Shown here piece by piece: positions 12,991 through 24,498 of a stretch of 64,000 nucleotides of DNA (positions are counted from its first letter, which is position 1; each line of letters starts with the position of its first letter). The position numbers and the translations under genes are program-made. The DNA is from Cololabis saira (lineage: Eukaryota; Chordata; Actinopteri; Beloniformes; Belonidae). The stretch spans positions 15,486,941 through 15,550,940 of the forward strand of contig NC_084607.1 of NCBI RefSeq assembly GCF_033807715.1, read 5' to 3'. The notes beneath the pieces are model-generated. The model was not told the DNA's origin. It did not search any database and saw only the letters and a list, made by a program, of their open reading frames with translations.

Positions 12991-14009
12991 TCTATATGGC
13001 CTCTTATTTCTCAGTACCAGGTTGTTTTTGTTTCATCTCCACCTGCTGTTCAAGTTTGAGTAGAATTAAACTGACAACAGACGCGATGATCAATGTGTTT
13101 AATAAACTAAACCTATTTAGTAAAAATCAGCAAGAATGGATTTTAGATGTTAGTTTATTTGAGTAAAATGTAATTTTGCACCACTAGTATGTTTGACAAT
13201 AATGGCAATCAAATAAGGTAGTGCATCTTTATTTCAAATATATTTGTAGCTTTATTAGCTGTGTGGAAATAAAGTACATTTACCCCCTTAATGCCCAATG
13301 TATCATATTTGATACATTTCTGAGACCTTTGTACAACTTCCATTATCAATAATTTGTTTTGTTTAGTGTACTTGTACAATTTTTATAAAAAGAAAAAGGA
13401 AATCCCCAATGAATTCATAAATGTACAAAAACAAAATTGGGTGTGTTGTGATATACAAACAAGCTATTTTCTGTATTTGATCTGTATTTTGATAATTCTG
13501 GCATTAAATGGTTAAGCGTAAAAGTATTTATGCTTATTTTGAACCTTTTTAGAAAAAAAAAATTCAAATAAAGCTCATTTGGAGTTTGGGACTTTGAGAG
13601 ATAAACTAAACATGGTAGCTCCAAGTTATAATAAGTGATTTAGTGAATAAAATGCTGCATTGGAGGCATCTTGGAAGTAGATGAATAACTTTAATGTATT
13701 TTTTTTTTAGTAAAGATTAACTCCATGTTTTTTTTTTATCTTTTGGGGTTTAGACTTAATGTACATCTCTATTTATACATTACACTTAAAGGATGATGAG
13801 GCAGGATTTATGAAAAAAATTCATAAACGTTTTAAGTTTTCTAGTAATAATGTCAGATGAAGCGTTCCAAACCAAAAAGAATGAGTCCTCTAGCGTATTT
13901 CTCCGTTGCCTTGAACAGGCTGTGTGCTGCAAAATGCGCTGCAATTCTGGGCCTGAATTTCCCGCGCTGTCTTGCGGATGTGACGTCAAATGACGCATGC
14001 GTGTTTTCA
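12991..14009. other. Intergenic, no supported gene
   Basis: AT-rich sequence with short open frames only. At 13979-14001 a CRE (tgacgtca) and a tgacgcatgcg block sit together, promoter-like, but no exon could be tied to them. Confidence 0.4.
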
Positions 14010-14575
14010 GTGTTGTTTCGACTTGAGAAACTGCAATGTATGGTGAAATTTATGTGGGTACCAGGGCATGCCGGAGTCAGGGAATGAAGTAGCTGACAGG
14101 GTGGCGAAAGCAGCGCTAAAGCGAGATGGTGTGGATGTTGAGATCCCATTAGGAAAGGCTGAGTATAGGTCTAAAATCAAAGAGGGAATTGGGAGAGAGT
14201 GGCGGAAATTTGGGAGAGGGAGGCACCTTTTTAATATTCAGCCGAAGGTCAAGACTTCATATTACTATTCTGGAAGTCGAATTGACGTGGGCTGGGGCAC
14301 TGTGGGCTACATCAGAGCTTATTAGTAGTAGGGAAACATCCAAGTGGGTTGTGTGAGTGTGGGAGGCCGGAAACAATTCAACATATTCTGATGAAGTTTA
14401 AAAAGTATTCTGCAGAAAGGAGTATTTTATATAGAACCCTGTTAGATCTAGGTTTATTTTGTTTTACTGTTAGAATATTACTCGGCCAACATGAGGACCA
14501 CCAACTGATAGCAAGGGCAGTCATACGTTTTCTGCATACCACTGGGCTTTACTCCAGGATATAAGAGACCATTGT
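14010..14575 (+). mobile_element. LINE fragment with RNase H domain, frameshifted
   Basis: Frame 1 gives VKFMWVPGHAGVRE, then a shifted frame continues GNEVADRVAKAAL; together these are the His/Asp end of a retrotransposon RNase H domain. Downstream come CECGRPETIQHILM and a short C-terminus typical of LINEs with RNase H (I-clade-like). A frameshift near 14075 and later stops show it is dead. Confidence 0.7.
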
Positions 14576-14638
14576 GAACTAACTCAGACCCAAACTACCA
14601 GAGAAGGGCAGTAATACGCCTGGATGCGTCGAAACTGC

Positions 14639-15354
14639 CGGTGTTCTGCCAATTTCTGCTGCTTTGCCAAAAAATGCTACCTAATGGTTTTCTACCTTTG
14701 TAGAGCTACATTTTTACTATTTTACTCCCTAAACCACGTCATTCCCCCCCCAATTGGTCCATGTCACTTGCCAGGCCGTTATTGTAAATAAGAACGTGTT
14801 TATTTATTTTATTTATTTATTTATTGGATCCCCATTAGTACGCATAAATATGAAGACTATTCTTCCTGGGGTCCACATTAAATCATACAATTAATCAACA
14901 ATACAGCATTTATACAAAGAATTACATAAATCAATTAATCTGAAAATATTAACATACATTTCTCAGTGCATATGAACAAATACTAATAATAATAATAATA
15001 TGAACATTGAAAAATTAACATGAGTTGATTCCTTTAACGTAGTTTTCTAATAGACTATTGTAACAGGCAGTGTTATTAATGACCTGCCTGGTTAAATAAA
15101 GGCCAATGACTGAATGAATATCAAATAAAGCCATAGAATTTTTTTTTTTCCTCTCTTTTTCGTATAATTTTCACAAAGTGTAATGCAATTCTTGTCATGG
15201 GTAGTGTATTTTGAAGGATCAAATACTCAACATCCCATATTATCAATTTTACATCGCGCAAGAAATGATGCAAACTTTGAAAAATCGACTGTGCGCATGC
15301 GCAGAACCAAGAAGTAGCATTTTCTGGCAGGTAGCAGAAATTGGCAGAACACCG
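14639..15354. repeat. Inverted repeat, about 42-bp arms, 630-bp spacer
   Basis: ccggtgttctgccaatttct at 14639 onward matches the reverse complement of 15313-15354 over about 42 bp with few mismatches. The spacer holds a LINE-tail-like segment (14800-15060, ttattggatccccattag...cttcctggggtccac). The right arm lies about 60 bp upstream of the gene start at 15417. Confidence 0.65.
15292..15303 (+). promoter_or_regulatory. Perfect NRF1-type palindrome
   Basis: TGCGCATGCGCA, 114 bp upstream of the ATG at 15417; NRF1 sites are common in TATA-less housekeeping promoters. Supports a real promoter here. Confidence 0.55.
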
Positions 15355-15416
15355 GAATCACAAAAGAAGAAGAAGAAGACGAGTGCGGTGGATCCAAACT
15401 TCTGTTTGGGTAGACC

Positions 15417-18328
15417 ATGGATTCTTCCACAGCCGGCAAACGACCCAGCGCCACTCATACCAAGAAGAAAACGAAGCCTTTATCAGAAAGAAGTCGCCAG
15501 TCGAAAAGAAATTACGACCTAAAACGGAGTTGCACACGAATAAACCTTGGATACGCGTTGGAGTCATGGAGGGAGCGTCAACTTGAACTGGGACTGAAAA
15601 CAGATGCTGACATGGCTCGTTTCCTACTGACCAGGTAAGATAACATTGTAAGTCATATTTAGAGCTTGATTTGAAAATCACATGAGATTACCAAGGAGTC
15701 GGAGTGGCCTAACGTGCTAAGTAGTAGCAGACAGTGAATGGTTGCTGACGCCATGCTGGTTTGTTGTGTAGTAACATTAGTAATATCAACCCCAAGCCTC
15801 TCACACTACATCAACCGTAAACCGCGGTTGAATTGGTTTGATATTGGATATTGGATATTGGATATTCGACATTCAACACCCATAAAACTTGTGATCCATA
15901 CCACTGATTTTGGTCAATCCACTTGTGATGTGTTCATGGTCATCTAGACTATATATCACAAAACAGTAATTATTAAAAAATCATATAAAAAATCATATTA
16001 TAGCTGATTTAATGAGGTTTAATGAATTCACACCCATAAAACTTGTGATACATAACACCGATTGTTTAATGGGTGTTGAATTCATTAAACCTCATTAAAT
16101 CAGCCCATAATATGATTTTATAATAATTACTCTCTTGTGATATATAGTCTAGATGACCATGAACGCATCACAAGCAATATGACCAAAATCAGTGGTATGT
16201 ATCACAAGTTTTATGGGTGTTGAATTCATTAAACCACATTAAATCAGCCCATATATATGATTTTTAAATCAGCCCATATATATGATTTTTAAATCAGCCC
16301 ATATATATGATTTTTTTTAATAATTACTGTCTTTCGATATATAGTCTAGATGACCATGAACACATCACAAGTGGTTTAAAAACAATCGGTGTTATGTATC
16401 ACAAGTTTTATGGGTGTTGAATTAATTTGGTGTTGAATTCACTAAACCTCATTAAATCATTATTAAACCTCATTAAATCAGCCCATAATATGATTTTATA
16501 ATAATTACTCTCTTGTGATATATAGTCTAGATGACCATGAACACATCACAAGCAATAGGACCAAAATCCGTGGTATGTATCACAAGTTAAATGGATGTCT
16601 TTGAATGTCCAATATCCAATATCCAATATCAAACCAATTCAACCGCGGTTTGTTGTTTTGTAGTAACAATAGCCGCTTACACCAACCCCAAGCCTCTCAC
16701 ACTACATCAACCGTAATGGCAAAAAGCTCAGTGTTTTCCATACATTCTTTATTCATCGCTCCGTTCATTCAGCATTCATTCTCCGGTCTTTCTCCGTATT
16801 TTGTAGTCCGACCCTCGCCACAGTGTCAGTGCAAGACTGTAGGAAACACTGAAGCTTGTGTGGCCGAGTCCTTTTTAGGTGTATTAGTCCATGGGCCAGA
16901 CCAGATATCAGTACCACTCAAGGTGACAAAACTTGCTTATAATTTTTGAAAATATCCATGTCTGTAGATGATATTTTGGTATGGTAACCCTTCCTGAGTG
17001 GCAGCTGGATCATAGTTATCAGCTCATGAAGTTCAGAAAATTACATTTTAGATGCTGCTGCATATCCTGGTTTAGACTCATGTACAGGATATCTGTCAAT
17101 GTTTCACAATATTGTCTTTGGTATCATTTTAATCATTCATTCAAGCTAAGATGTGAATCTTTCTGACCAACATTGAGGTCACTGCAGCTCTTTAAACTAT
17201 AAACAACTCATTTTTACACAATTTTCGCCTAAATTATATACTATCTTTTATCCCTGTGTCATCTAGGAACAACCGAGACACAAAATAGAAACATTGGAAT
17301 ACTCACAGGACCATAAGGATTCAGGAAATGTATCACATCTTAGCTTGAATGAAAGCTTAAAAGGTCCCCTTTAAAATGATACCAAAGACAATATTGAGAA
17401 ATATTGACAGATATCCTGAGTCTAAACCAGGATATGCAGCGGCATCTAAAATGTAATTTTCTGAAGGGGGTGGGTAACTTCATGAGCTGATAACTATGAC
17501 ACAATTGCCACTTAGGAAGGGTTATCATACGAAGATATCATTTAGAGACATGGATATTTTCAAAAATCACAAGTAAGTTTGGTCACCTTGAGTGGTACTG
17601 ACCAGTGAGATTTTGGACCATGGACTATATGGTGGGGTGATATCATCATCATCATCATCATCATCATTATAGTTGTTGTTGTTGCAGGCAAAAGTATTTA
17701 GCCATGTTTGTTCTGACTGAAAATAAAAGACACAAAGGTAGCTAAGTTACAGCCAGCTTGTTTACATATGCAGTCTGACTAAGACTGTAAAATGTTTTTT
17801 TTTTTTTCAGCTATAAGAAGAATAAGAAGAAGAAGTCACGCAATTACCGTGTCCCAGCAGTAAAGGTAGAGAAAGACGCAGTAAAGGTAGAGAAAGACTA
17901 CAGCTACACCTCTGAGCTGCAGTGTTGCATCCCGAAGAAACGTATGGATGGAGGGGGGCTCCCAAGAAGAGCAAAACTCTCACAGGATGACCCAAGGCGC
18001 CTTGGAAATCTTGCAGGAGTTGTTCCCCCCCCAACAGCAGAACTGGTCCAGACACAGGTATGTCGTTCACCTACATCACACATTTCTGCATGATTATTTT
18101 CAAATAATTGTTGTTGTTGTGGAGCTCAGGTCAAACAATACCTCTTTGAAATCTTCTGCTCACTATCACCATTTGTAATACACTGCTAATTCATTTTCAA
18201 GTCAGGAACTTCCATTTCTAATGGTAAAATTATTTGCACCAAGCGATTATTTATATCTGATATCCCAAGGTTATTGAAAATAACAGATATGCGGCCTGCT
18301 CACTCCTCAGGTTAAGGAGGAGACCTGA
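15417..18328 (+). CDS. Unknown basic protein, three coding exons, possible premature stop
   Basis: Exon 1 is 15417-15634 (CTGACCAG|gtaaga), exon 2 is 17811-18057 (tttttttcag|CTAT ... ACACAG|gtatgt), and exon 3 begins at 18311 after cactcctcag. Phases match, giving 160 residues ending VKEET. Residues 1-40 are Lys/Arg/Ser-rich. Residues about 41-73 (INLGYALESWRERQLELGLK...) look like a compact helical module seen, as I recall, in uncharacterised fish proteins. Then come a Lys tract and a duplicated AVKVEKD. After the TGA the same frame stays open to the donor at 18387 (...VEDGNAQDCR) and could join an exon at 18534, so the TGA may be a recent disabling change. I do not recognise a function. AATAAA signals lie near 18612. 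Its 3' end converges with the minus-strand P2X7-like relic. Confidence 0.6.
15768..16714. mobile_element. Large inverted-repeat (foldback) element flanked by about 50-bp direct repeats
   Basis: Arms start at aaccgcggttgaattggttt (15822) and end at the reverse complement near 16649, both carrying (ggatatt)n and its complement. The interior repeats acccataaaacttgtgat and tagtctagatgaccatgaac in both orientations. Outside the arms, ccccaagcctctcacactac occurs on both sides (15789 and 16685). It lies in intron 1 of the 15.4-kb gene. No coding capacity. Confidence 0.7.
16888..17626. repeat. Large palindrome with roughly 270-290-bp arms
   Basis: Left arm 16888-17156 (gtccatgggccagacc...tcaagctaagatgtga) pairs with right arm 17334-17626 (tcacatcttagcttga...ttggaccatggac) with scattered differences, around a 177-bp spacer. 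Both arms translate to near-identical mirror peptides, confirming the symmetry; neither looks like a gene. Confidence 0.8.
17641..17667. repeat. (ATC)n microsatellite
   Basis: Eight consecutive ATC units. Confidence 0.9.
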
Positions 18329-19364
18329 GCTCAGTGCAGGGCCCTCCTGGGGTTGGTAGAGGATGGCAATGCCCAGGACTGTCGTAGGTAAGTAGGAGCA
18401 CTGGGTGATATAATGGGAAAAAATCGTTGATAAAAAATATTTTTGAAAAAAAAAAAGAAAATAACAATCACCAGATTAGATTATGGGGCATTTTTTTATG
18501 TTCTAACGCTACTGTTCTCTTCTCTCCATAAAGGCCTCAGCTACATGAAGCAAGAAAGGGAGAAGACAAGACAGTATTATCTTCCACACATTTTTTATTA
18601 TGAACATGTTAAAATAAATAAATAAATACAAACAATGCACAACGTGCATTTCCTGTAAATATTGAAAATAAAAAATATATATATTGCACATAACTTTTTG
18701 ATTTTGTTTTTTGGGATGAAAGTAGAGTCTTGAGGTAAAAAAAAATGAGGTTATTTTGAGGTATTGTGGGTAGATAAATAAAATAAAACAGTTTCAACTT
18801 TCAGTCTGCCCCTAAATGGGGCTTCTTTGTAGCCGGTGTAGTGCCCAAATGGGTCAGGGAATTTAGCCCTGATCCGAATAACACAGCAGCTGGGTATTGG
18901 TCTCTGGTTGCCTCCTCCCAGACGCCCATGTTGCCAGATTGTGAATTGGCGGTAGGCAGCGAACCGAAACTCTCGATTGTCAGAGCCAACATCTTGACTG
19001 TCCTCCTGAGCGAAGATGTCGGTTCACGTCATCCTCACCAGACGCAGCATACCCTCATCCAGACAGTACAGCTCCAGGTGGGCACTCCTGCTCAGACACT
19101 GGTCTGTTCAAACAGGTGCACCACACAGGCTGCCCTCTGTCTGGATGATGTGGTCCTGGTGTCTGTTGGTGAAACTCGAGGATGTCCAGCATCACTCCTG
19201 GAAGACGAGTCACCACCGACTGAAGGAGGACATCCCTCTCCTCCTGGCTCAGATGTTGTAAAGCCGTCTAGAAATTGATCAAGGAAATAGATTTACAGAG
19301 ATAGATTCATATTTCAAGTCTGTGTGCTCCTATACTCATTAATTTAACAAGATTATTATAAATA

Positions 19365-20127
19365 TTTTTGGTGTACCTGAAGATTTTAATAGTTTTACTA
19401 TGAAGGAGATTAATATAATTGCTTTTTCCTCTCTTGTAGCTCTTAGACGTATTCTACTTCAATGGAAGGACCAAAAACCTCCATCTCCCAATTCTTGGTT
19501 GAAAGACCTGATGTCATTTTTATATTTAGAGAAAATTAAATACGATATTAGGGGTTGCTCTGATAAGTTTTCTTATATTTGGGAACCTATTCTTTCTTTT
19601 GTTAATTCTTTGGCATCCGTGGAAGATTAATTTAATCTGATTTAACTTAATTACAGGGAAGTATGATATTGCTAACCATGTCTCATTTTTTTTAGGGTTC
19701 CTCTTATGTCAGTTTATTTTAATTTTTATTTATTTATCTTGTTTTGTTTTTTTAATTTATTTTTATTTTTTATTTTTTTTGTTGCTGCTGTTTTGCGTGT
19801 CCTGTATTTTAGTTTATTACCTTATTTTTCCTATTATTATTGTCTTCAGTCAGAGTTTGATTGGTAATCGGTACTTACTTTGGGACCTGTTTATAATTAC
19901 GTATTTTGCAGTGTGTGTGTTTTGGGGTGTTTGTTATGTTAAGTTTTGTGTCCTTATTTATTTTATTTATTTATTTATTTTTTAATTTTATTTATTTATT
20001 TTTTTTTTTTTTGTGTGTGTATGGTAAAATATAAAACGGGGTATTCTGTCGAACCCTTTAAAAGAAATGTTTATTATGTAATATAATTTACATGGATTAC
20101 CCAATAAAGAAACATGTTTAAAAAAAA
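19365..20127 (+). mobile_element. 5'-truncated L1-type LINE insertion
   Basis: It encodes RRILLQWKDQKPPSPNSWLK and YLEKIKYDIRG...FSYIWEPIL, the C-terminus of fish L1 ORF2, followed by a T-rich 3' UTR, aataaag and an A-run. A perfect 14-bp target duplication gattattataaata (19351-19364 and 20128-20141) flanks it. It lies in the intron of the P2X7-like relic, antisense. Confidence 0.85.
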
Positions 20128-20393
20128 GATTATTATAAATAATAGCTATAACCAACCTGCATCTCAGCTAAACTGGCAGCTCGAAGCTGTGCAAGCCGTA
20201 CTCTGTCCTCCTCCCTGAGAGCTCCGGTGCCTTGCCTGCCCGCCGCCCAGGTGGCCTGGAAGGAGGTCTGGACCGCGACCTGCTGCCTTCACCCCTTGAG
20301 CGTGTCCTTCCCCGACCTTCAGATTGACCTCTTCCTTGGCCCCTTCCTCTCCCGCCTCTGCCTCCTCTCCCGCCTCTCACCCCTGGTCTCACA

Positions 20394-21079
20394 CCATGAC
20401 TCATCAGACTCCGGGGCAGGCTGAGGTACATATTCCTCCTCTGAAGTGTCCTCCATCTGTGACTTCCAGAGTCAAATCAAGCTGAATACTTGCTTCTCCT
20501 CTTTTGTCTGAAGTGATTCAGAGGAAAAAGAGGAAAATCCCCAAACCGAGCTCCTGCTGATTAGTTGACTGAGAGCACCTGCCTTCAGTGCACCAGCAGA
20601 ATCACTTCAGACAAAAGAGGAGAAGCAAGTATTCAGCGTGGGTCAAACCTTGAAGAAGCTACTGGTATGAATTAAAATGGCAATTGTTTTGCACTTTAAA
20701 ATCATTTATGTTAAAGTTACAAGTACTTTGAATATTAAGTTAATTAAAATATTGAAACAGTATATTAATACATGTTTTCTTTAAAAGTGATGTTAATACA
20801 TTTCTGTTTCTGTTTGAAGGTTTTCAACCTGATGTTCTGACATTCCTCCAATGAGAAAATAAAAATTGGAAAAAGGAAGGAAAGAGTTGTCCCGTTGCAT
20901 CCTTCATGGTTGACCAGGCCATTGTCAAGTTTGGGCAGTAGCTGAATAAAGAAAAACTAGATAACTTGTCACACACTTTCCCATGACTCATCAGACTCCG
21001 GGGCAGGCTGAGGTACATATTCCTCCTCTGAAGTGTCCTCCATCTGTGACACTGACTCCTTCCAGAGTCAAATCAAAAT
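20394..21079 (-). repeat. Duplicated exon of the P2X7-like relic
   Basis: The about 85-bp stretch atgactcatcagactccggg...ctccatctgtgac occurs at 20394-20466 and 20984-21056, with matching flanks (ccagagtcaaatcaa). The second copy has a normal splice acceptor; the first has the 39-bp inverted repeat instead. Confidence 0.85.
20481..20637. repeat. Perfect 39-bp inverted repeat with 79-bp spacer
   Basis: gctgaatacttgcttctcct... at 20481-20519 is the exact reverse complement of 20599-20637. It abuts the duplicated exon of the P2X7-like relic and could form a long hairpin. Confidence 0.9.
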
Positions 21080-22244
21080 CCTGAAACAGAAACAATGACA
21101 ATAAGAACATATGTATTATCCGCAAAGGAATGTTATGACTTTATTTGATGTAATTTTTATTCAGATTCAACATTGACATTTGTCTCTTTCTTGTATTTAC
21201 ATTGTTATTATGCAGTGCTATTGATAGCATTCATATTGTCATATGATGGAAATGGTTTCACAAATTATCTCAGTAACTTGACACAATGAATGACACATCA
21301 CACATTGAATGCTGTTACATGATAGTTCAGCCTGCAAACTCTGGAGTAGTGAAAAAGGTGACAACAAACAAAACTAAAACCCTCTTCATTCACTTCTACT
21401 ACCTAGCCTGTTGACATAAAAAAAAAAATTAATGTAGCCAAAAGGTGACTAGTTTGCAGGTTACTGCACACTTACCTCATTATATTACTTATCAGCTTTT
21501 TAGCAAGCATTGTACTAACTATGTTGGCAATTAGCAAAGTCTGAATTTGGCTGCAGACACAAAGCTAAATGCTCGTAAAATACAACCACGAGGAGGAAAG
21601 TTAGCTTCACTCATCAGTCACAAAACAATATGGCTTAGTGGCTCGTGAAATGTTTTACTCACCATTTGGCCAGTGGAAGGTAAACTTACATTACAACTAT
21701 CATTTTGCTAAATAAATACGCTAATGTTGTCAAGGAAATGTACTAAAGTTAGACTAAAATGAACATTGTTAGTTACTTACTTCGTCGCTTGACATGATGC
21801 TTGAAGAGGTCTTGCACACACGTCACGTAAACACCATAAACAACTCAGTCACATCACCTGCAGTGCTATGAGGAGTCCGTGCGCGCTCCCGTGCCGGCTT
21901 CTCTGTTGGCGGCAGTAACCCCAACGGTCGTCGTGATGCTAATGAGTCTCATTTCTTATTCTTGCCTCATCATCCTTTAAGTAAACAAATGTGATAATAG
22001 TACTTTGTGAAAGTCTATCAAATCAAAATGGAAAAAAAGATCTTGCTTTTAACAATATAAACAAACTTTTCTATTTTGACAAGTGTCTGTTTGAGAGACC
22101 TTGGTTACCGATTAGCACATTTTAGCAAAGTTTTATAGCTTTTGTTTTTTTTTGTTAATTTACCTACTTTCTGAGTAAATTTAAAATTTTGGTTTCAAAT
22201 TTGTTGGTGTTGACAAAATGTACTGCAAGTGAAAACAAATCTCC
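21080..22244. other. Intron and 5' flank of the P2X7-like relic, then intergenic
   Basis: 21080-21783 is the presumed first intron. A CpG-containing patch at 21800-21960 (gtcacgtaaacacc, cgtgcgcgctcccgtgccgg) is the probable old promoter. Nothing else recognised. Confidence 0.4.
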
Positions 22245-22824
22245 CTACGGGACAAATAAAATAAATCTAATCTAATAAATAAAATTTGCCATTTCCACAG
22301 TTCCACTACAAATTACTGAAAATAAAACAGTTTCCTCAAGTTAGATATTTTTTTGCCGTCTTGAACAATTGAATTTGACTTTCAAGCATAAAATATTCAA
22401 ATTATTTTTCCTCGTTGAAGGGAAACAAAAATCAAGACATGTTTAACCCATCGCTCCTAAAGTTAAAGAAACACATTTTAGAGCAACATAAGTAGTGTTA
22501 TTTATGTAACTTTTCAGACATCAGTCACAAAGTGCTTAATAAGATAGACATAAATAAAAACATGAAATACATAAAATCTAAGACATAAAATAAATAGAAT
22601 AAACTTGTCACAGCAGCCTTTTGTTTGGTTAAAATGCTAGAAGGAATAAAAGTATCTTAAGATGCTTTTTGAAAGCATCAACAGAGTCCAGTGAACATAA
22701 AGAGTTTTAAACATAAAGGTTTGTCCCATTCTCGGTGCAACTGGAAGGATCTATCTCCTCAAGTCCTAAACCGAGTGCAGGGAACCATTAACAGGTTCAT
22801 ATCAGATGATCTCAAGCTTCGAAG
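22245..22824. other. LINE tail relic and AT-rich filler
   Basis: cctacgggacaaataaaataaatctaatctaat at 22245-22277 is a typical LINE 3' end. From about 22620 a dispersed repeat begins (aaaagtatcttaagatgctttttgaaagc) that resumes after the L2 insertion and runs to about 23900. Confidence 0.4.
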
Positions 22825-23631
22825 CTAATTATTGACTCAGACCTGAACTTCAACAGCCATCTAAAGTTTATCACTAAATCTGCCTATTACCACCTGAAAA
22901 ACATTGCTAGAATTAAGGGGATTCTGTCTAAACAAGACATGGAAAAACGTATTCATGCATTCATTTTCAGTAGGTTGGATTATTGCAATGGCATCTTTAC
23001 AGGCCTTAACAAGAAATCCATCAGGCAGCTGCAGCTGATCCAGAACCTGCCGCCAGAGTCCTTACAAACACCAGGAAACTGGACCACATTACACCGGTCA
23101 TGAAATCACTACACTGGCTTCCAGTGAGTCAAAGGATAGAGTTTAAAATCTTACTGCTGGTCTACAAAGTACTGAATGGTCTTGGACCAAAATACATGCT
23201 GGATCTGTTAGTTCCCTATGAAGCTCCCAGACCCCTGAGCTTCATCTGGATCTGGTTTGTTGTGGTTCCCAAGAACAAGAACCAAGCAAGGTGAGGCAGT
23301 TCAGTTATTCTGCTCCTCACCGGTGGAACAAACTTCCTGTAGACCTGAGGTCTGCTCCAACTGTCAGCTCCTTTAAATCAGGCCTAAAAACATTACTGTT
23401 TACTGAAGCGTACTCTTAAATTAAATACTTACCTGCTGGACTCTACTGCCCTTATTTTTAACAGCTTGTGCTTTTTATTATTGTACTTCTTTTCTTATCA
23501 TCTTATTCATAATTGTATTCAATTTTATTTGTTATTTACTGTCTAATTATGTCTTGCTGCCTTTAATGTCAATGTAAAGCACTTTGAATTACCTTGTGTT
23601 GAATTGTGCTATATAAATAAACTTGCCTTGC
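22825..23631 (+). mobile_element. L2-type LINE, 5'-truncated, with target duplication
   Basis: It has the same family and nearly the same sequence as 3350-4300: the RT C-terminus (MKSLHWLPVSQRIEFKILLL, YMLDLLVPYEAPRPLS) and the tail atataaataaacttgccttg. An 8-bp duplication cttcgaag flanks it (22817-22824 and 23632-23639). The coding sequence is frameshifted. Confidence 0.85.
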
Positions 23632-23639
23632 CTTCGAAG

Positions 23640-24150
23640 GGTTCTAGTGCTGGATTAAACCTGCAAAATAAGGAAGTGCCTGTCCACAAAGGGCTCTGAA
23701 GTTCAGGGCCAGAATTTTAAAGTTAATTCTGTATTTAAGTGGACACCAATGAAGACACTTACAGACTCGAGTTAAATGAACTTATGTGGGTCAGAGGTTT
23801 CACAGCAGAGTTCTGAACGACCTGTAGATAAATCAAATCCAAGTTTAAACACAGGAACAGGCTGTTGCAGTAATCTAATCAGAAAGACACAAAAGTATGG
23901 ATTATCATCTCTAATTCATCCTTGGATGCCAAAGTTTTGAGTTTAGTGATGTTCCTCAAATGAAAAAAAAAAGCATTTCCTGACTAGTTTTTTGGAGTGG
24001 TTTTTCAAGCACATTGATTAACCAAAAATGACTCTTAATAATGTATGTTATTTATTTTTAATTAACTATTTTATTACGAGATTATGTTATATAAATTATA
24101 TAATTTTGAGAAGACTGCAAATCAATAAATGACAAATAAAAAAATAAATG
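23640..24150. other. Continuation of dispersed repeat, AT-rich
   Basis: ttctagtgctggattaaacc...gtatttaagtggacaccaatg resembles, in my reading, an antisense LINE 3' region interrupted by the L2. No gene seen. Confidence 0.35.
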
Positions 24151-24159
24151 AGACTATTA

Positions 24160-24353
24160 CGCAGTCACGCACGTGACGTCATGGCGTCAAGCCACGTTGA
24201 GTCTGGGCTGGACTTGGTCACGTGATTTCCGGGCCTTCTGGGTTTGTTTACGTTTTGTGAAACATTAGAAACTAGAGGCTGCAGACCGCTTGAAAAATCA
24301 AAAGATTAAAGCAGATCCCATGATTGAACCGCTATCTAAACCTCCAAGTTTTG
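24160..24353 (+). promoter_or_regulatory. Candidate promoter and first exon
   Basis: A CpG-richer block holds cacgtgacgtca (E-box overlapping CRE, 24170-24181) and tcacgtga (24217-24224). A short open exon with ATG at 24320 (MIEPLSKPPSF) ends at a good donor TTTTG|gtatgt (24353). I could not find a phase-compatible partner exon with certainty. Confidence 0.4.
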
Positions 24354-24498
24354 GTATGTAATTTCTAACAAATTAAGTGTTAAGCAACAGTGTCCTAGTG
24401 CTAGTGAAGAAAACGTCACATATGGTGGAATTTAAAATGCACTCAGCTCTGTGTAGATTCATTTACTTGTTGCATGATGGATTTAAGCTTTTCAAAAT

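Larger units (their letters stand above)
18750..21796 (-). pseudogene. Decayed gene with P2X7-type cytosolic zinc domain
   Basis: The order on the minus strand is as follows. A five-codon exon (ATG at 21796, MSSDE|gtaagt) is followed by an exon at 21079-20985 after tttctgtttcag. A second copy of that exon sits at 20480-20394 and runs on into a Gly/Arg-rich segment ending RLAQLRAASLAEMQ at 20157. The last exon, from 19267 to about 18750, encodes the domain. That exon shows [50 protein letters not shown] and [11 protein letters not shown], the hallmarks of the P2X7 C-terminal ballast domain that binds zinc and guanine nucleotides. Frameshifts in the Gly/Arg exon, a frameshift after WCTC and an in-frame TGA after LVRMT break it. 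The channel part of P2X7 is absent; fish genomes contain such channel-less genes. Confidence 0.75.

Noticed and set aside
16981..17528. Two similar small proteins on opposite strands
   Set aside because: They are the mirror arms of the palindrome at 16888-17626, with no start context, splicing or family match.
18326..18328. TGA read as selenocysteine
   Set aside because: No SECIS-like structure could be identified by eye and no selenoprotein family resemblance; a disabling stop is simpler.
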